This document shows positions 20,733 through 28,831 of a DNA stretch of 64,000 bases, one piece after another. The stretch comes from CAVPJW01 sp963705525 (GTDB lineage Bacteria > Acidobacteriota > Vicinamibacteria > Vicinamibacterales > CAVPJW01), in NCBI GenBank assembly GCA_963705525.1, contig CAVPJW010000002.1:806001-870000 (forward strand). Reading direction: 5' to 3'. The first letter of the stretch is position 1. Each line of letters opens with the position of its first letter. The translations under genes were made by a program, and so were the position numbers. The notes under the pieces are model-generated. The model saw only the letters and a program-made list of their open reading frames with translations, made no database searches and had not been told where the DNA came from.

Positions 20733-21172
20733 TCCTGCGGAACGATCGGGCCGAACGTGATGCGGCGTCGATCGTCCCCCTCGTCTTCGAACGCCACACG
20801 GATGGCATGCGGCGGCTGGTCAGGCAGCCGGTCGGGCCACTCCACAGCGACCACCGCACTCGACTCGAAGAGCTCGTCCAAACCCAGATCGGCCACCTCA
20901 CGCGGTTCGAGACGGTAGAGATCCACGTGAATCAGAGTCCGTGAGCCGCGATATTCCTGAATCAGCGTGAACGTTGGACTGCTGACTTCCTCGGGATCGA
21001 GGCCCAGCCCCGCCGCCAGCCCGCGGACAAAAGCTGTCTTTCCCGCACCGAGCTCGCCCGACAGGAGCACGACGCCTCCCCTTTCGAGCGTTCTCCCAAA
21101 TCTTTCGGCGAGCCTGCGCGTCTGGTCCTCGGACTCCGTCTGGATGGTCCGACCGGCAAACTCGTCGGTCAT
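20717..21172 (-). CDS. tsaE: tRNA threonylcarbamoyladenosine biosynthesis ATPase TsaE
   Basis: ATPase that drives turnover of the TsaBD complex making t6A37 on ANN-decoding tRNAs. The 151 aa protein contains Walker A 'GELGAGKTAFVRGLA' (about 40-54), the conserved 'SSPTFTLIQEY' switch and 'HVDLYRLEP' near 80, and 'VAVEWPDRL' near 108. It starts inside the end of nnr (ATGA-type overlap at 21169-21172), so the two are translationally coupled. YjeF-TsaE pairing is common in bacteria. Confidence 0.94.
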   Translation of the reverse strand: MTDEFAGRTIQTESEDQTRRLAERFGRTLERGGVVLLSGELGAGKTAFVRGLAAGLGLDPEEVSSPTFTLIQEYRGSRTLIHVDLYRLEPREVADLGLDELFESSAVVAVEWPDRLPDQPPHAIRVAFEDEGDDRRRITFGPIVPQDHSDR

Positions 21173-22770
21173 GAACGCAAACGGGTGTCGGATGCGGGGT
21201 TTGGATGCTCGACTCGTCGCCTTGCCGTCAACTCCTGAATGGCATCGCTGATGTGGGCCGCAAGGTCCACGGCCGTCATCGAGACCTCGCCGTGATCGGC
21301 TTCAGCAAGATCGCCGGCAAGCCCGTGCAGGTACACCGCCACCTTGCAGGCCGCCTCGGCATCCAGGAGCTGTCCGAGCCAGGCGGCGACCATTCCCGTC
21401 AGCACATCACCTGTTCCGCCAGTCGCCATCCCCGGGTTTCCGGTTGGATTGATGTAGACGCGGCCGGCAGGTGTCGCGATGAGCGTACGGTGCCCCTTCA
21501 AGACGACGTACACGTGATTGCTCGTGGCGAAATTGCGCGCGACGTCGATCCTATGCGCCTGGACCTCCTCGGACGACATTCCCACCAGCCGGCCCATCTC
21601 GCCCGGATGCGGCGTGATGACGACGTCGCGCCCTTCGCGCCCGCGCAAACGATCGGGCGAGGCAATCAGGGCGTGCAGCGCATCTGCGTCGAGCACGAGC
21701 GGTCCGCTGCCTTCGTCGAGCAGGCGCGCAACCAGCGTGGAGATCTGATCTGATCGACCAAGCCCGGGCCCGGCCGCCACGACGTCGGATTCGAACAGCA
21801 GCAGACGCTCGACTGCTGCAGCCTGAAAGAGTCCGTCTTCTGTCTCGTCGAGCCCTTCGGTCATATACTCCGGACCCATGGCCGCGAGAACATCCTGGCA
21901 GCTCCGGGGCGCGGCAATTGTGACCAGGCCGGCGCCCGACTGAAGGGCTCCCGCGGCGGCCAGGTGCGCGGCGCCGGTCTTTCCGCGCGACCCGGCCACC
22001 ACCAGCACGTGACCAAAATCTCCCTTATGTGAGTCAGCCGGGCGAGGCTCGATGATCTCGCGCACGTGTTCCCGCGTCAGCATGTCGATGCGCGGTCCCG
22101 TGATGCCGTCGATGATGTCCGTCGGCACGCCGATGTCTGCGACGACCACGTTGCCGGACTTCATTTCTCCCGGCGGAAGAACCAGAGGCAGCTTCGGTGC
22201 CGCCAGCGCTACGCTCATCGAGGCCTCGATGCAGGTGCCAATTTGTTCAGGTGTGTCGGCCGAGAGTCCGGACGGCAGGTCGATCGAGACAATGGGCAAG
22301 CCCGCTCCATTGAGATCGGCCACGACGGTTTCGAACATGCCCGACAGAGGCGCCTTGAGGCCGGTGCCGAACAGGGCATCCACGATCAAATCGCACTGAG
22401 AAATCTCCGACACGTGCAGCTCCCATTGCTGCTCGTCGGTGATCTCGACGACCGTCATGCCGAGCCTGCCAAGAATCTCGAGGTTCGTGCGCGCGTCGCC
22501 GCGGATATCGCCGAGAGATCCGATGACAAACACCGTGGCATCGGTGCCCCGCTGCCGCAGCGTCCGCGCGACGACGAAGCCGTCGCCGCCGTTGTTCCCT
22601 CTCCCGCACAAGACGGCGATGCGGCCCCCCATCTGTTCGCTGTACGCGCTTTCCATCGCGGCGACGACCTGGCGTCCCGCGTTCTCCATCAGCACGAGCG
22701 AAGAAATCCCCACGTCGGCGATCGTCTGGCGATCGGCCTCCCGCATCTGGTCCGCATTTAGAACACGCAT
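21169..22770 (-). CDS. nnr: Bifunctional NAD(P)HX epimerase / ADP-dependent NAD(P)HX dehydratase
   Basis: Repairs hydrated NADH and NADPH. The 533 aa fusion has an N-terminal YjeF epimerase domain (about 1-215) with 'LMENAGRQVV', 'CGRGNNGGDGFVVARTLR' and 'DALFGTGLKAPL', and a C-terminal ribokinase-like dehydratase (about 235-510) with 'VVAGSRGKTGAAHLAAAGAL', 'ITPHPGEMGRLVG' and 'GTGDVLTGMVAAWLG'. All expected nucleotide-binding motifs are intact. tsaE follows with overlapping stop and start codons. Confidence 0.96.
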   Translation of the reverse strand: MRVLNADQMREADRQTIADVGISSLVLMENAGRQVVAAMESAYSEQMGGRIAVLCGRGNNGGDGFVVARTLRQRGTDATVFVIGSLGDIRGDARTNLEILGRLGMTVVEITDEQQWELHVSEISQCDLIVDALFGTGLKAPLSGMFETVVADLNGAGLPIVSIDLPSGLSADTPEQIGTCIEASMSVALAAPKLPLVLPPGEMKSGNVVVADIGVPTDIIDGITGPRIDMLTREHVREIIEPRPADSHKGDFGHVLVVAGSRGKTGAAHLAAAGALQSGAGLVTIAAPRSCQDVLAAMGPEYMTEGLDETEDGLFQAAAVERLLLFESDVVAAGPGLGRSDQISTLVARLLDEGSGPLVLDADALHALIASPDRLRGREGRDVVITPHPGEMGRLVGMSSEEVQAHRIDVARNFATSNHVYVVLKGHRTLIATPAGRVYINPTGNPGMATGGTGDVLTGMVAAWLGQLLDAEAACKVAVYLHGLAGDLAEADHGEVSMTAVDLAAHISDAIQELTARRRVEHPNPASDTRLRS

Positions 22771-22917
22771 GGCGACGCTATCCGGCGCAAAGTTGCGCGA
22801 AGTCTAGCACAAGAGGTACGCTGCCCCTTTTGAGGGTCGGCGATTGCGCGCACCGAACGACCCCGTCGGTCAGGTGCTTCGCACTGCACGACAGAATCAA
22901 GGGGAGGACTCCCGTCG

Positions 22918-23826
22918 ATGGCCGCGTATGTCAATGTGAACGGCCGCATCTCACCCGAGCGAGAGGCCGTTATTCCTGTCTTCGATCATGGCTTCCTGTA
23001 CGGCGAAGGCGTTTATGAGACGATTCGGACCTACAACGGCCGGCCACTTCTGTTCGACAGGCACATGCGGCGCCTAAGGAAGTCGGCGGAAATGATCCGG
23101 CTGCCGGTGCCGCTGTCCGACGCGGAATTCGAGGGGCGCATCGGCGAGACGCTGGCGGTGGCGCGGAAGACGTGGCCGTCCGAGGGTCCGCAGGAGGCCT
23201 ACATCCGGATCCTGCTGACGCGCGGCGTCGGCGAGCTGACCTACGACATCGCCGCCTGCCCCACGCCTTCTGTCGTGATCATCATCAAGCCCCAGGTCGA
23301 TCCGCCGACCGAGGTGTTCGAGCGCGGGGTCAAGGTCGCCCTGGTGGACATCATCCGGAACCATCCGGGCTCCGTGAACCCGCTCATCAAATCGAACAAC
23401 CTGCTGAACAACGCGCTCGCCATGCAGGAGGCCCTCCGGCGCGGCGGCTACGAAGCAGTCATGCGCAATTTTCGAGGCGAGCTGTCGGAGTGCACGCAGT
23501 CCAATCTCTTTCTCGTCAAACGAGGCGAGGTGCTGACCCCCGCGCTCGACGCGGGGCTTCTCGCCGGCATCACGCGTGAGTTTGTGTTCGAGGTCGGTCG
23601 GGAAGTCGGCGTGCCCGTGCGCGAGACCGTCCTGCGCGAGGGCGATCTCCTGGGCGCTGACGAGGCTTTTCTGACCAGCACGACTCGCGAGCTCGTTCCC
23701 ATCGTACGCGTCGATGACAAGCTGATCGCGGGTGGAAGGCCTGGGCCGATCACGGCCCGGCTGCTCGAAGCGTTTCGCCGCCGCGCCAACGAGCTGACGA
23801 AGCGGCCCTCCGGAGCCGGCGTCTAG
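22918..23826 (+). CDS. PLP-dependent class IV aminotransferase (branched-chain or D-amino acid type)
   Basis: Fold-type IV transaminase or aminodeoxychorismate lyase. The 302 aa protein shows 'VFDHGFLYGEGVYETIRTY' (about 21-40) and 'NPLIKSNNLLNNALAMQEA' around residue 160, with the PLP Lys, then 'RGELSECTQSNLFLVKRGEV' and 'FLTSTTRELVPIVRVDD', all standard for IlvE/Dat/PabC. The exact substrate cannot be assigned by eye: the sequence is closest in style to branched-chain aminotransferases, and PabC is possible. A good ribosome site (GGGGAGG) precedes ATG 22918. It converges with gcvP, leaving only five bases. Confidence 0.85.
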   Translation: MAAYVNVNGRISPEREAVIPVFDHGFLYGEGVYETIRTYNGRPLLFDRHMRRLRKSAEMIRLPVPLSDAEFEGRIGETLAVARKTWPSEGPQEAYIRILLTRGVGELTYDIAACPTPSVVIIIKPQVDPPTEVFERGVKVALVDIIRNHPGSVNPLIKSNNLLNNALAMQEALRRGGYEAVMRNFRGELSECTQSNLFLVKRGEVLTPALDAGLLAGITREFVFEVGREVGVPVRETVLREGDLLGADEAFLTSTTRELVPIVRVDDKLIAGGRPGPITARLLEAFRRRANELTKRPSGAGV

Positions 23827-23831
23827 ATATC

Positions 23832-26717
23832 CTATTTCTCTGCGTAGGCGGCGACAGGCGGGCACGAACAGATCAGGTTCCGGTCGCCGTAGGGGTTGTC
23901 GATGCGCCCCACGCTCGGCCAGAACTTCCGTTTCCGCACAGCGGGAAGCGGATAGGCTGCCAGCTCCCTCGAGTACGCGTGCTCCCAGCGATCGCTCGAC
24001 ACGGCTTCTGCCGTGTGCGGCGCATTCTTCAGGGGATTGTCGAGTCGATCGGAGAGGCCTTCGACAACGGCCTGAATCTCGCCGCGAATGGCAATCATCG
24101 CGTCGCAGAATCGATCCAGCTCTTCTTTCGGCTCGCTTTCGGTTGGCTCGATCATCAGAGTGCCGGGAACCGGGAACGATACCGTCGGCGCGTGAAAGCC
24201 GTAGTCCATCAGCCGTTTGGCTACATCCTGTTCGTCGATTCCAACGGACTGTTTGAACGCCCGCAGGTCGAAGATCATTTCGTGTCCGACGCGACCATTC
24301 GGCCGCGTGTACAGCACCGGGTAATGCGGTTCGAGTCGCGACTTCACATAGTTGGCGTTCAGTATCGCGTACCGCGTGGCGTCGGTCATTCCGGTCCCGC
24401 CGAGCATCCGCACGTAGGCGTACGAGATGAGCAGGATGCTGGCACTTCCCCACGGCGCCGCTGAAATCGCGCGAATCCCTCGGGCGCCGCCGACCGCCAT
24501 CAGCGGATGCCGCGGCAGGTACGGCACGAGATGCGTCGCGACGGCAATGGGCCCCATGCCGGGTCCGCCCCCGCCGTGCGGAATCGCGAAGGTCTTGTGG
24601 AGATTGAGATGGCACACGTCGGCGCCGATGGCATGCGGGCTCGTCAGACCAACCTGCGCGTTCATGTTCGCGCCGTCCATGTAGACCTGACCGCCATGCT
24701 CGTGGACGATGGCGCAGATGTCCTGGATGCCATCCTCGAAGACGCCGTGCGTGGACGGGTACGTAATCATCAGCGCCGCGAGCTCGTGCGCGTGACGCGT
24801 TGCCTTCGCGCGCAGGTCGGCGAGATCGACGTTGCCGCCCTGGTCGGTTGAAACGACGACGACGGTCATGCCGGCCATCACGGCGCTGGCCGGGTTGGTG
24901 CCGTGAGCCGACGCGGGGATGAGCACGACGTTCCGATGATTGTCGCCACGGTCATGGTGATAGGCGCGGATAGTCAGCAGGCCAGCCAACTCTCCCTGCG
25001 CTCCCGAATTGGGCTGGAGCGACACCGCCGAAGAGCCCGTGATAAGGGCCAGCGAGGCCTCGAGCTCCTCAAAGACCTGACGATAACCCGCCGTCTGCTC
25101 TGCCGGGGCGAACGGGTGGATACGCGAGAACTCCGGCCACGTGATGGGCAGCATCTCGGAGGCCGCGTTGAGCTTCATCGTGCACGACCCGAGCGGGATC
25201 ATCGACGTGTCGAGGCCGATGTCGCGCCGCTCGAGCAGCCGGATGTAACGCATCATCTCGGTTTCCGAGCGATGGCTGTGGAATACCGGGTGCGTCAGGA
25301 ACTGGCTGGTGCGCTCGAGGCCGCCAAGATGTGAGCGGGGCGAGCCTGACGTGCGACGGTCGTCGAGCTTGCCTCGCGAGGATCCTGCGGCTCGAAATAC
25401 GTCTCCGATCGCATCCACTTCAGCCGACGTGGCTGTTTCGTCGAGAGCAATCGTGACGCGTGCCGAGTCATGAAAGCGCAGGTTGATCCGAGCGTCCAAC
25501 GAGGCTTGCCGGATGCGGTCGCGATGCGCAATGTCCTTGAGATCGACCGTGATCGTGTCAAAGAACATCGGATTGACCTGGCGATATCCGGCGGCGACCA
25601 ACTGTCGCGCAAGCTCGACGGCCAGGGCGTGCACGCGCCTCGCGATGGTCCTGAGGCCGTCAGCGCCGTGATACACCGCGTAGAACCCGGCCATGTTGGC
25701 CAGGAGCGCCTGCGCCGTGCAGATGTTCGACGTCGCCTTCTCTCGGCGGATGTGCTGCTCCCGCGTCTGGAGCGCCATGCGATACGCAGGATTGCCGTGC
25801 GCATCGACCGACACGCCGATGATGCGGCCCGGCATCTGGCGGACGAATGCCAAGCGCGTCGCAAAGAATGCGGCGTGCGGTCCGCCGTATCCGAGCGGCA
25901 CGCCGAAGCGCTGGGAATTCCCGACGACGACGTCAGCGCCCATCTCGCCAGGCGGCAGGACGATGGCGAGCGAAAGAAGATCCGTGGCGACGGCGACCAG
26001 CGCACCAACGTTGTGGACTTTCTCGATGAACGGCCGAAGATCGTGGAGCGCGCCATTCACATCGGGCGACTGGACGAGCGCACCGATCAGGCTGTCATCG
26101 TGCGGACAGTCGGCAATCGGCCCGACGCGCACCTCGATGCCGAGCGGCTCTGCCCTGCCGCGCACAACCTCAAGGGTCTGCGGAAAGCACGCGTCAGAGA
26201 CGAAGAACACGCCCGCACCGTTCGCTGACTGGCGAGTCCTGACCCTCAAGATCATCGTCATGGCCTCGGCGGCGGCCGTCGCCTCATCCAGTAGGGAGGC
26301 ATTGGCCACTTCCATCCCGGTGAGGTCGCTCACCATCGTCTGAAAGTTGAGCAAGGCTTCGAGGCGGCCCTGCGCCACTTCGGCCTGGTAAGGCGTGTAG
26401 GGCGTATACCAACCGGGGTTTTCGAGGACGTTCCGAAGAATAACGCTCGGCGTCACGCAGTCGTGATAGCCCAGGCCGATGAACGACCGGAACACCTGAT
26501 TTTTCGCGGCAATCGTTCTCAGTCGCTCGAGAAAATCATGCTCGCGCTCGGGAGCCGGCAGATCGAGCGGCCTGTCCAGGCGAATCGAAGCCGGAATGGC
26601 CTCGTCGACAAGCGCGTCGAGTGACGAAGCCCCGACCACCCGTAGCATCTCGTTGCGCTCGGTGGAATCGGGGCCGATATGTCGTGAGGGAAACAGGTCT
26701 GACGACTCGAAGTTCAT
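23832..26717 (-). CDS. gcvP: Glycine dehydrogenase (decarboxylating), P protein GcvP
   Basis: PLP enzyme that decarboxylates glycine and passes the aminomethyl group to lipoylated GcvH. The 961 aa single-chain form has both halves: N-terminal 'RHIGPDSTERNEML' and 'GYHDCVTPSVILRNVLENPG', 'YTPYQAEVAQGRLEALLNFQ', and in the C-terminal half the PLP site 'LHKTFAIPHGGGGPGMGPI' with Lys near residue 700. Length and motifs are complete, so it is probably active. It begins one base after the gcvH stop, the last gene of gcvT-gcvH-gcvP. Confidence 0.98.
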   Translation of the reverse strand: MNFESSDLFPSRHIGPDSTERNEMLRVVGASSLDALVDEAIPASIRLDRPLDLPAPEREHDFLERLRTIAAKNQVFRSFIGLGYHDCVTPSVILRNVLENPGWYTPYTPYQAEVAQGRLEALLNFQTMVSDLTGMEVANASLLDEATAAAEAMTMILRVRTRQSANGAGVFFVSDACFPQTLEVVRGRAEPLGIEVRVGPIADCPHDDSLIGALVQSPDVNGALHDLRPFIEKVHNVGALVAVATDLLSLAIVLPPGEMGADVVVGNSQRFGVPLGYGGPHAAFFATRLAFVRQMPGRIIGVSVDAHGNPAYRMALQTREQHIRREKATSNICTAQALLANMAGFYAVYHGADGLRTIARRVHALAVELARQLVAAGYRQVNPMFFDTITVDLKDIAHRDRIRQASLDARINLRFHDSARVTIALDETATSAEVDAIGDVFRAAGSSRGKLDDRRTSGSPRSHLGGLERTSQFLTHPVFHSHRSETEMMRYIRLLERRDIGLDTSMIPLGSCTMKLNAASEMLPITWPEFSRIHPFAPAEQTAGYRQVFEELEASLALITGSSAVSLQPNSGAQGELAGLLTIRAYHHDRGDNHRNVVLIPASAHGTNPASAVMAGMTVVVVSTDQGGNVDLADLRAKATRHAHELAALMITYPSTHGVFEDGIQDICAIVHEHGGQVYMDGANMNAQVGLTSPHAIGADVCHLNLHKTFAIPHGGGGPGMGPIAVATHLVPYLPRHPLMAVGGARGIRAISAAPWGSASILLISYAYVRMLGGTGMTDATRYAILNANYVKSRLEPHYPVLYTRPNGRVGHEMIFDLRAFKQSVGIDEQDVAKRLMDYGFHAPTVSFPVPGTLMIEPTESEPKEELDRFCDAMIAIRGEIQAVVEGLSDRLDNPLKNAPHTAEAVSSDRWEHAYSRELAAYPLPAVRKRKFWPSVGRIDNPYGDRNLICSCPPVAAYAEK

Positions 26718-27098
26718 CTACTGACCGTCTGCGACGACCGCCGCATACTGCGCCTCGTCCAGCAGTGCAGATGATTCGGCCGGGTTTGTCAACTTGAGCA
26801 CGATCATCCACGTGTCATGCGGGTTGGTATTGATGGCCTCCGGATGGGTGGTGAGATCGGCATTCACCTTGACGACCTCGCCTGACACAGGAGAAAAGAG
26901 CTCGGATACGGCTTTCACCGATTCGATCGTGCCGAACGATTGGCCCTGTTTGACGGCCTTGCCCACTTCCGGCAACTCGACGTAGACGATGTCGCCGAGC
27001 TGGCGCTGCGCGAAATCAGTGATCCCGATCTTGCCCTCCGAGCCGGCAATGCTGATCCATTCGTGATCTTTCGTGTATCGGCGATCGGCGGGATACAT
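26718..27098 (-). CDS. gcvH: Glycine cleavage system H protein GcvH
   Basis: Small lipoyl carrier shuttling the aminomethyl intermediate between P, T and L proteins. The 126 aa protein carries the lipoyl site 'GTIESVKAVSEL' with Lys62, plus 'KDHEWISIAGSEGKIGITDF' at the start and 'SGEVVKVNADL' after it. It lies between gcvT (2 bp upstream) and gcvP (abutting), so the three are expressed together. The L protein (lpd) and lipoyl ligases are not in the window. Confidence 0.97.
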   Translation of the reverse strand: MYPADRRYTKDHEWISIAGSEGKIGITDFAQRQLGDIVYVELPEVGKAVKQGQSFGTIESVKAVSELFSPVSGEVVKVNADLTTHPEAINTNPHDTWMIVLKLTNPAESSALLDEAQYAAVVADGQ

Positions 27099-27100
27099 AA

Positions 27101-28222
27101 TCAGGAGCTCCTCTGCCTCTTGTAAAAGGGCAACGGGACGACGCGGGCCTTCAGGCGCCGGTCGCGGATCTCGACGTCGAGCTCGGTGCCGGCCTTTGCG
27201 TGTTCCTTCGTGACGTACGCCATCCCGATAGCTTTCTTGAGAAAGGGTGTCTGCGTGCCGCTGGTCACGACGCCGACTTCACTCGATCCGCTGTGGACCT
27301 TGTAGCCGTGCCGCGCGATGCCGCGATCGACCATTTCGAAGCCGACCAGGCGGCGGCTGGTGCCTTCCGCCTTCTGTCGACGGAGCACCTCGTGCCCCAG
27401 GAACTCGGGCTTGGACCAGCCGACGATCCAGCCGAGGCCTGCCTCGATCACGCTCGTGGTCTCGTCGATATCCGAGCCGTGCAGGCGCATCGCCGCTTCG
27501 AGCCTCAGCGTGTCGCGTGCGCCGAGGCCGGCGGGCAGAAGGCCCTTGTCCTTCCCTGCCGCCAGCAACGCATCCCAGACGCGCTCCGCGGATTGTGGAG
27601 GCACGAAAATCTCGAAACCATCTTCCCCGGTGTAGCCGGTCCGCGAGATGGTCGAGCGGACGGATGCCACTTCTCCCGTCGCAAAGCTGTAGTACGGGAC
27701 GTCTGCGAGGTTCACGCCGGTCAGCGTCTGCAGGATCTCGATGGCCAGCGGGCCCTGGAGGGCGAGCAGCGCGTAGCGGGAGCTGGCGTTTACGACCGCC
27801 GCATCGAGTCCCGCCGGTGTGTGCTCGGCGATCCAGCGGTAGTCCTTTTCGATGTTGCCGGCATTGACGACCAGCAGAAAGTGGTTCGTCGCGAGGCGAT
27901 AGACGAGCAAGTCGTCCACGAACGTCCCCTCAGGGGTCGTCAGGCCCGAGTAGTGTGCCTGCCCCACCGCGAGCTTGGACGCGTCGTTGGTTGACACGTG
28001 CTGGATGAGTTGGAGCGCGTCGGGCCCGGCGACCTCGAACTCGCCCATGTGGCTGACGTCGAAGAGCCCGGCGCGCGTGCGGACGGCCATGTGCTCGTCG
28101 ACGATGCCGGAGTACTCGACGGGCATGTCCCAGCCCGCGAACGGCACCATCCTCGCTCCGAGCGAACGGTGACGGGCGTTGAGCGGTGTCTTCCTGAGCG
28201 CGGCGACCGCGGTTTGATTCAT
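27101..28222 (-). CDS. gcvT: Glycine cleavage system aminomethyltransferase, T protein GcvT
   Basis: Transfers the methylene group from GcvH to tetrahydrofolate and releases ammonia. The 373 aa protein has 'MVPFAGWDMPVEYSGIVDEH' and 'FDVSHMGEFEVAGPDA' in the N-terminal half, 'SRTGYTGEDGFEIFVPP' around residue 195 and 'GLGARDTLRLEAAMRLHGSD' around 235, all conserved in GcvT. It is the promoter-proximal gene of gcvTHP. Only 95 bp separate it from the divergent Rid gene, too little and too dissimilar for a glycine riboswitch. Confidence 0.97.
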   Translation of the reverse strand: MNQTAVAALRKTPLNARHRSLGARMVPFAGWDMPVEYSGIVDEHMAVRTRAGLFDVSHMGEFEVAGPDALQLIQHVSTNDASKLAVGQAHYSGLTTPEGTFVDDLLVYRLATNHFLLVVNAGNIEKDYRWIAEHTPAGLDAAVVNASSRYALLALQGPLAIEILQTLTGVNLADVPYYSFATGEVASVRSTISRTGYTGEDGFEIFVPPQSAERVWDALLAAGKDKGLLPAGLGARDTLRLEAAMRLHGSDIDETTSVIEAGLGWIVGWSKPEFLGHEVLRRQKAEGTSRRLVGFEMVDRGIARHGYKVHSGSSEVGVVTSGTQTPFLKKAIGMAYVTKEHAKAGTELDVEIRDRRLKARVVPLPFYKRQRSS

Positions 28223-28317
28223 CTGCGGGAGAAAAACGGACCAGAAAATCGGATAACGGTACTATGTTGCGGGAGAAACGGTCAAGGAGCCGAGGGCTTC
28301 TGAAAGGAGCACGTCAG

Positions 28318-28782
28318 ATGCGGGTCATGCTGATTCTGCTGGGACTTCCACTGGTAGTGGCATTCGCGGCCGCGCAGGCTAAGCCGCGGACGCACATTCG
28401 CTTCAGCAATCCGGCGACGCTCTCGACGCCGACCGGCTACACGCACGTGGTCGAGACGCGCGGCGGGCGCACGGTTTACATTGCGGGCCAGGTCGCGCTC
28501 GACAAGTCGGGGAATCTCGTTGGCGCAGGAGACTTCGGTGCGCAGGCGACGCAGGTCTTTCAGAATCTGAAGGCGGCGCTCGACTCGGTCGGCGCCACGT
28601 TCGACGATGTGGCGAAGACGACGACGTATGTGACGGACATGTCGAACCTGCAGCCGCTGAGGGACGTCCGATCGAAGTTCATCGGCGCGAACCCGCCGGC
28701 GAACACGCTCGTACAGGTCGTAAGACTCGCGCGGCCGGAACTGCTGCTCGAGATCGAGGCCGTCGTTGTACTGCCGGAATAG
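28318..28782 (+). CDS. Secreted Rid/YjgF/UK114 family protein
   Basis: Rid proteins hydrolyse reactive enamines and imines made by PLP enzymes. This 154 aa copy has a predicted signal peptide (residues 1-19, 'VMLILLGLPLVVAFAAAQA'), then the Rid trimer fold with 'YTHVVETRGGRTVYIAGQVA' and 'QVFQNLKAALDSVGATFDDV', and the conserved 'LLLEIEAVVVLP' terminus. The usual catalytic Arg near position 105 (RidA numbering) is replaced: the equivalent strand reads 'PANTLVQVVRLARPELLLEI', with Arg present later. ATG 28318 is preceded by AAAGGAG. Divergent from gcvT, a PLP-cycle operon, but export makes a direct link with GcvP unlikely. Confidence 0.85.
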   Translation: MRVMLILLGLPLVVAFAAAQAKPRTHIRFSNPATLSTPTGYTHVVETRGGRTVYIAGQVALDKSGNLVGAGDFGAQATQVFQNLKAALDSVGATFDDVAKTTTYVTDMSNLQPLRDVRSKFIGANPPANTLVQVVRLARPELLLEIEAVVVLPE

Positions 28783-28831
28783 GTTGCCGGGATCGTGGAG
28801 TCCGGCCGTTCGCGCGAGGTCGCTGTGGGTT

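Noticed and set aside
28223..28317. Glycine riboswitch in front of gcvT
   Set aside because: The gap is only 95 bp and lacks the conserved glycine aptamer cores on either strand.
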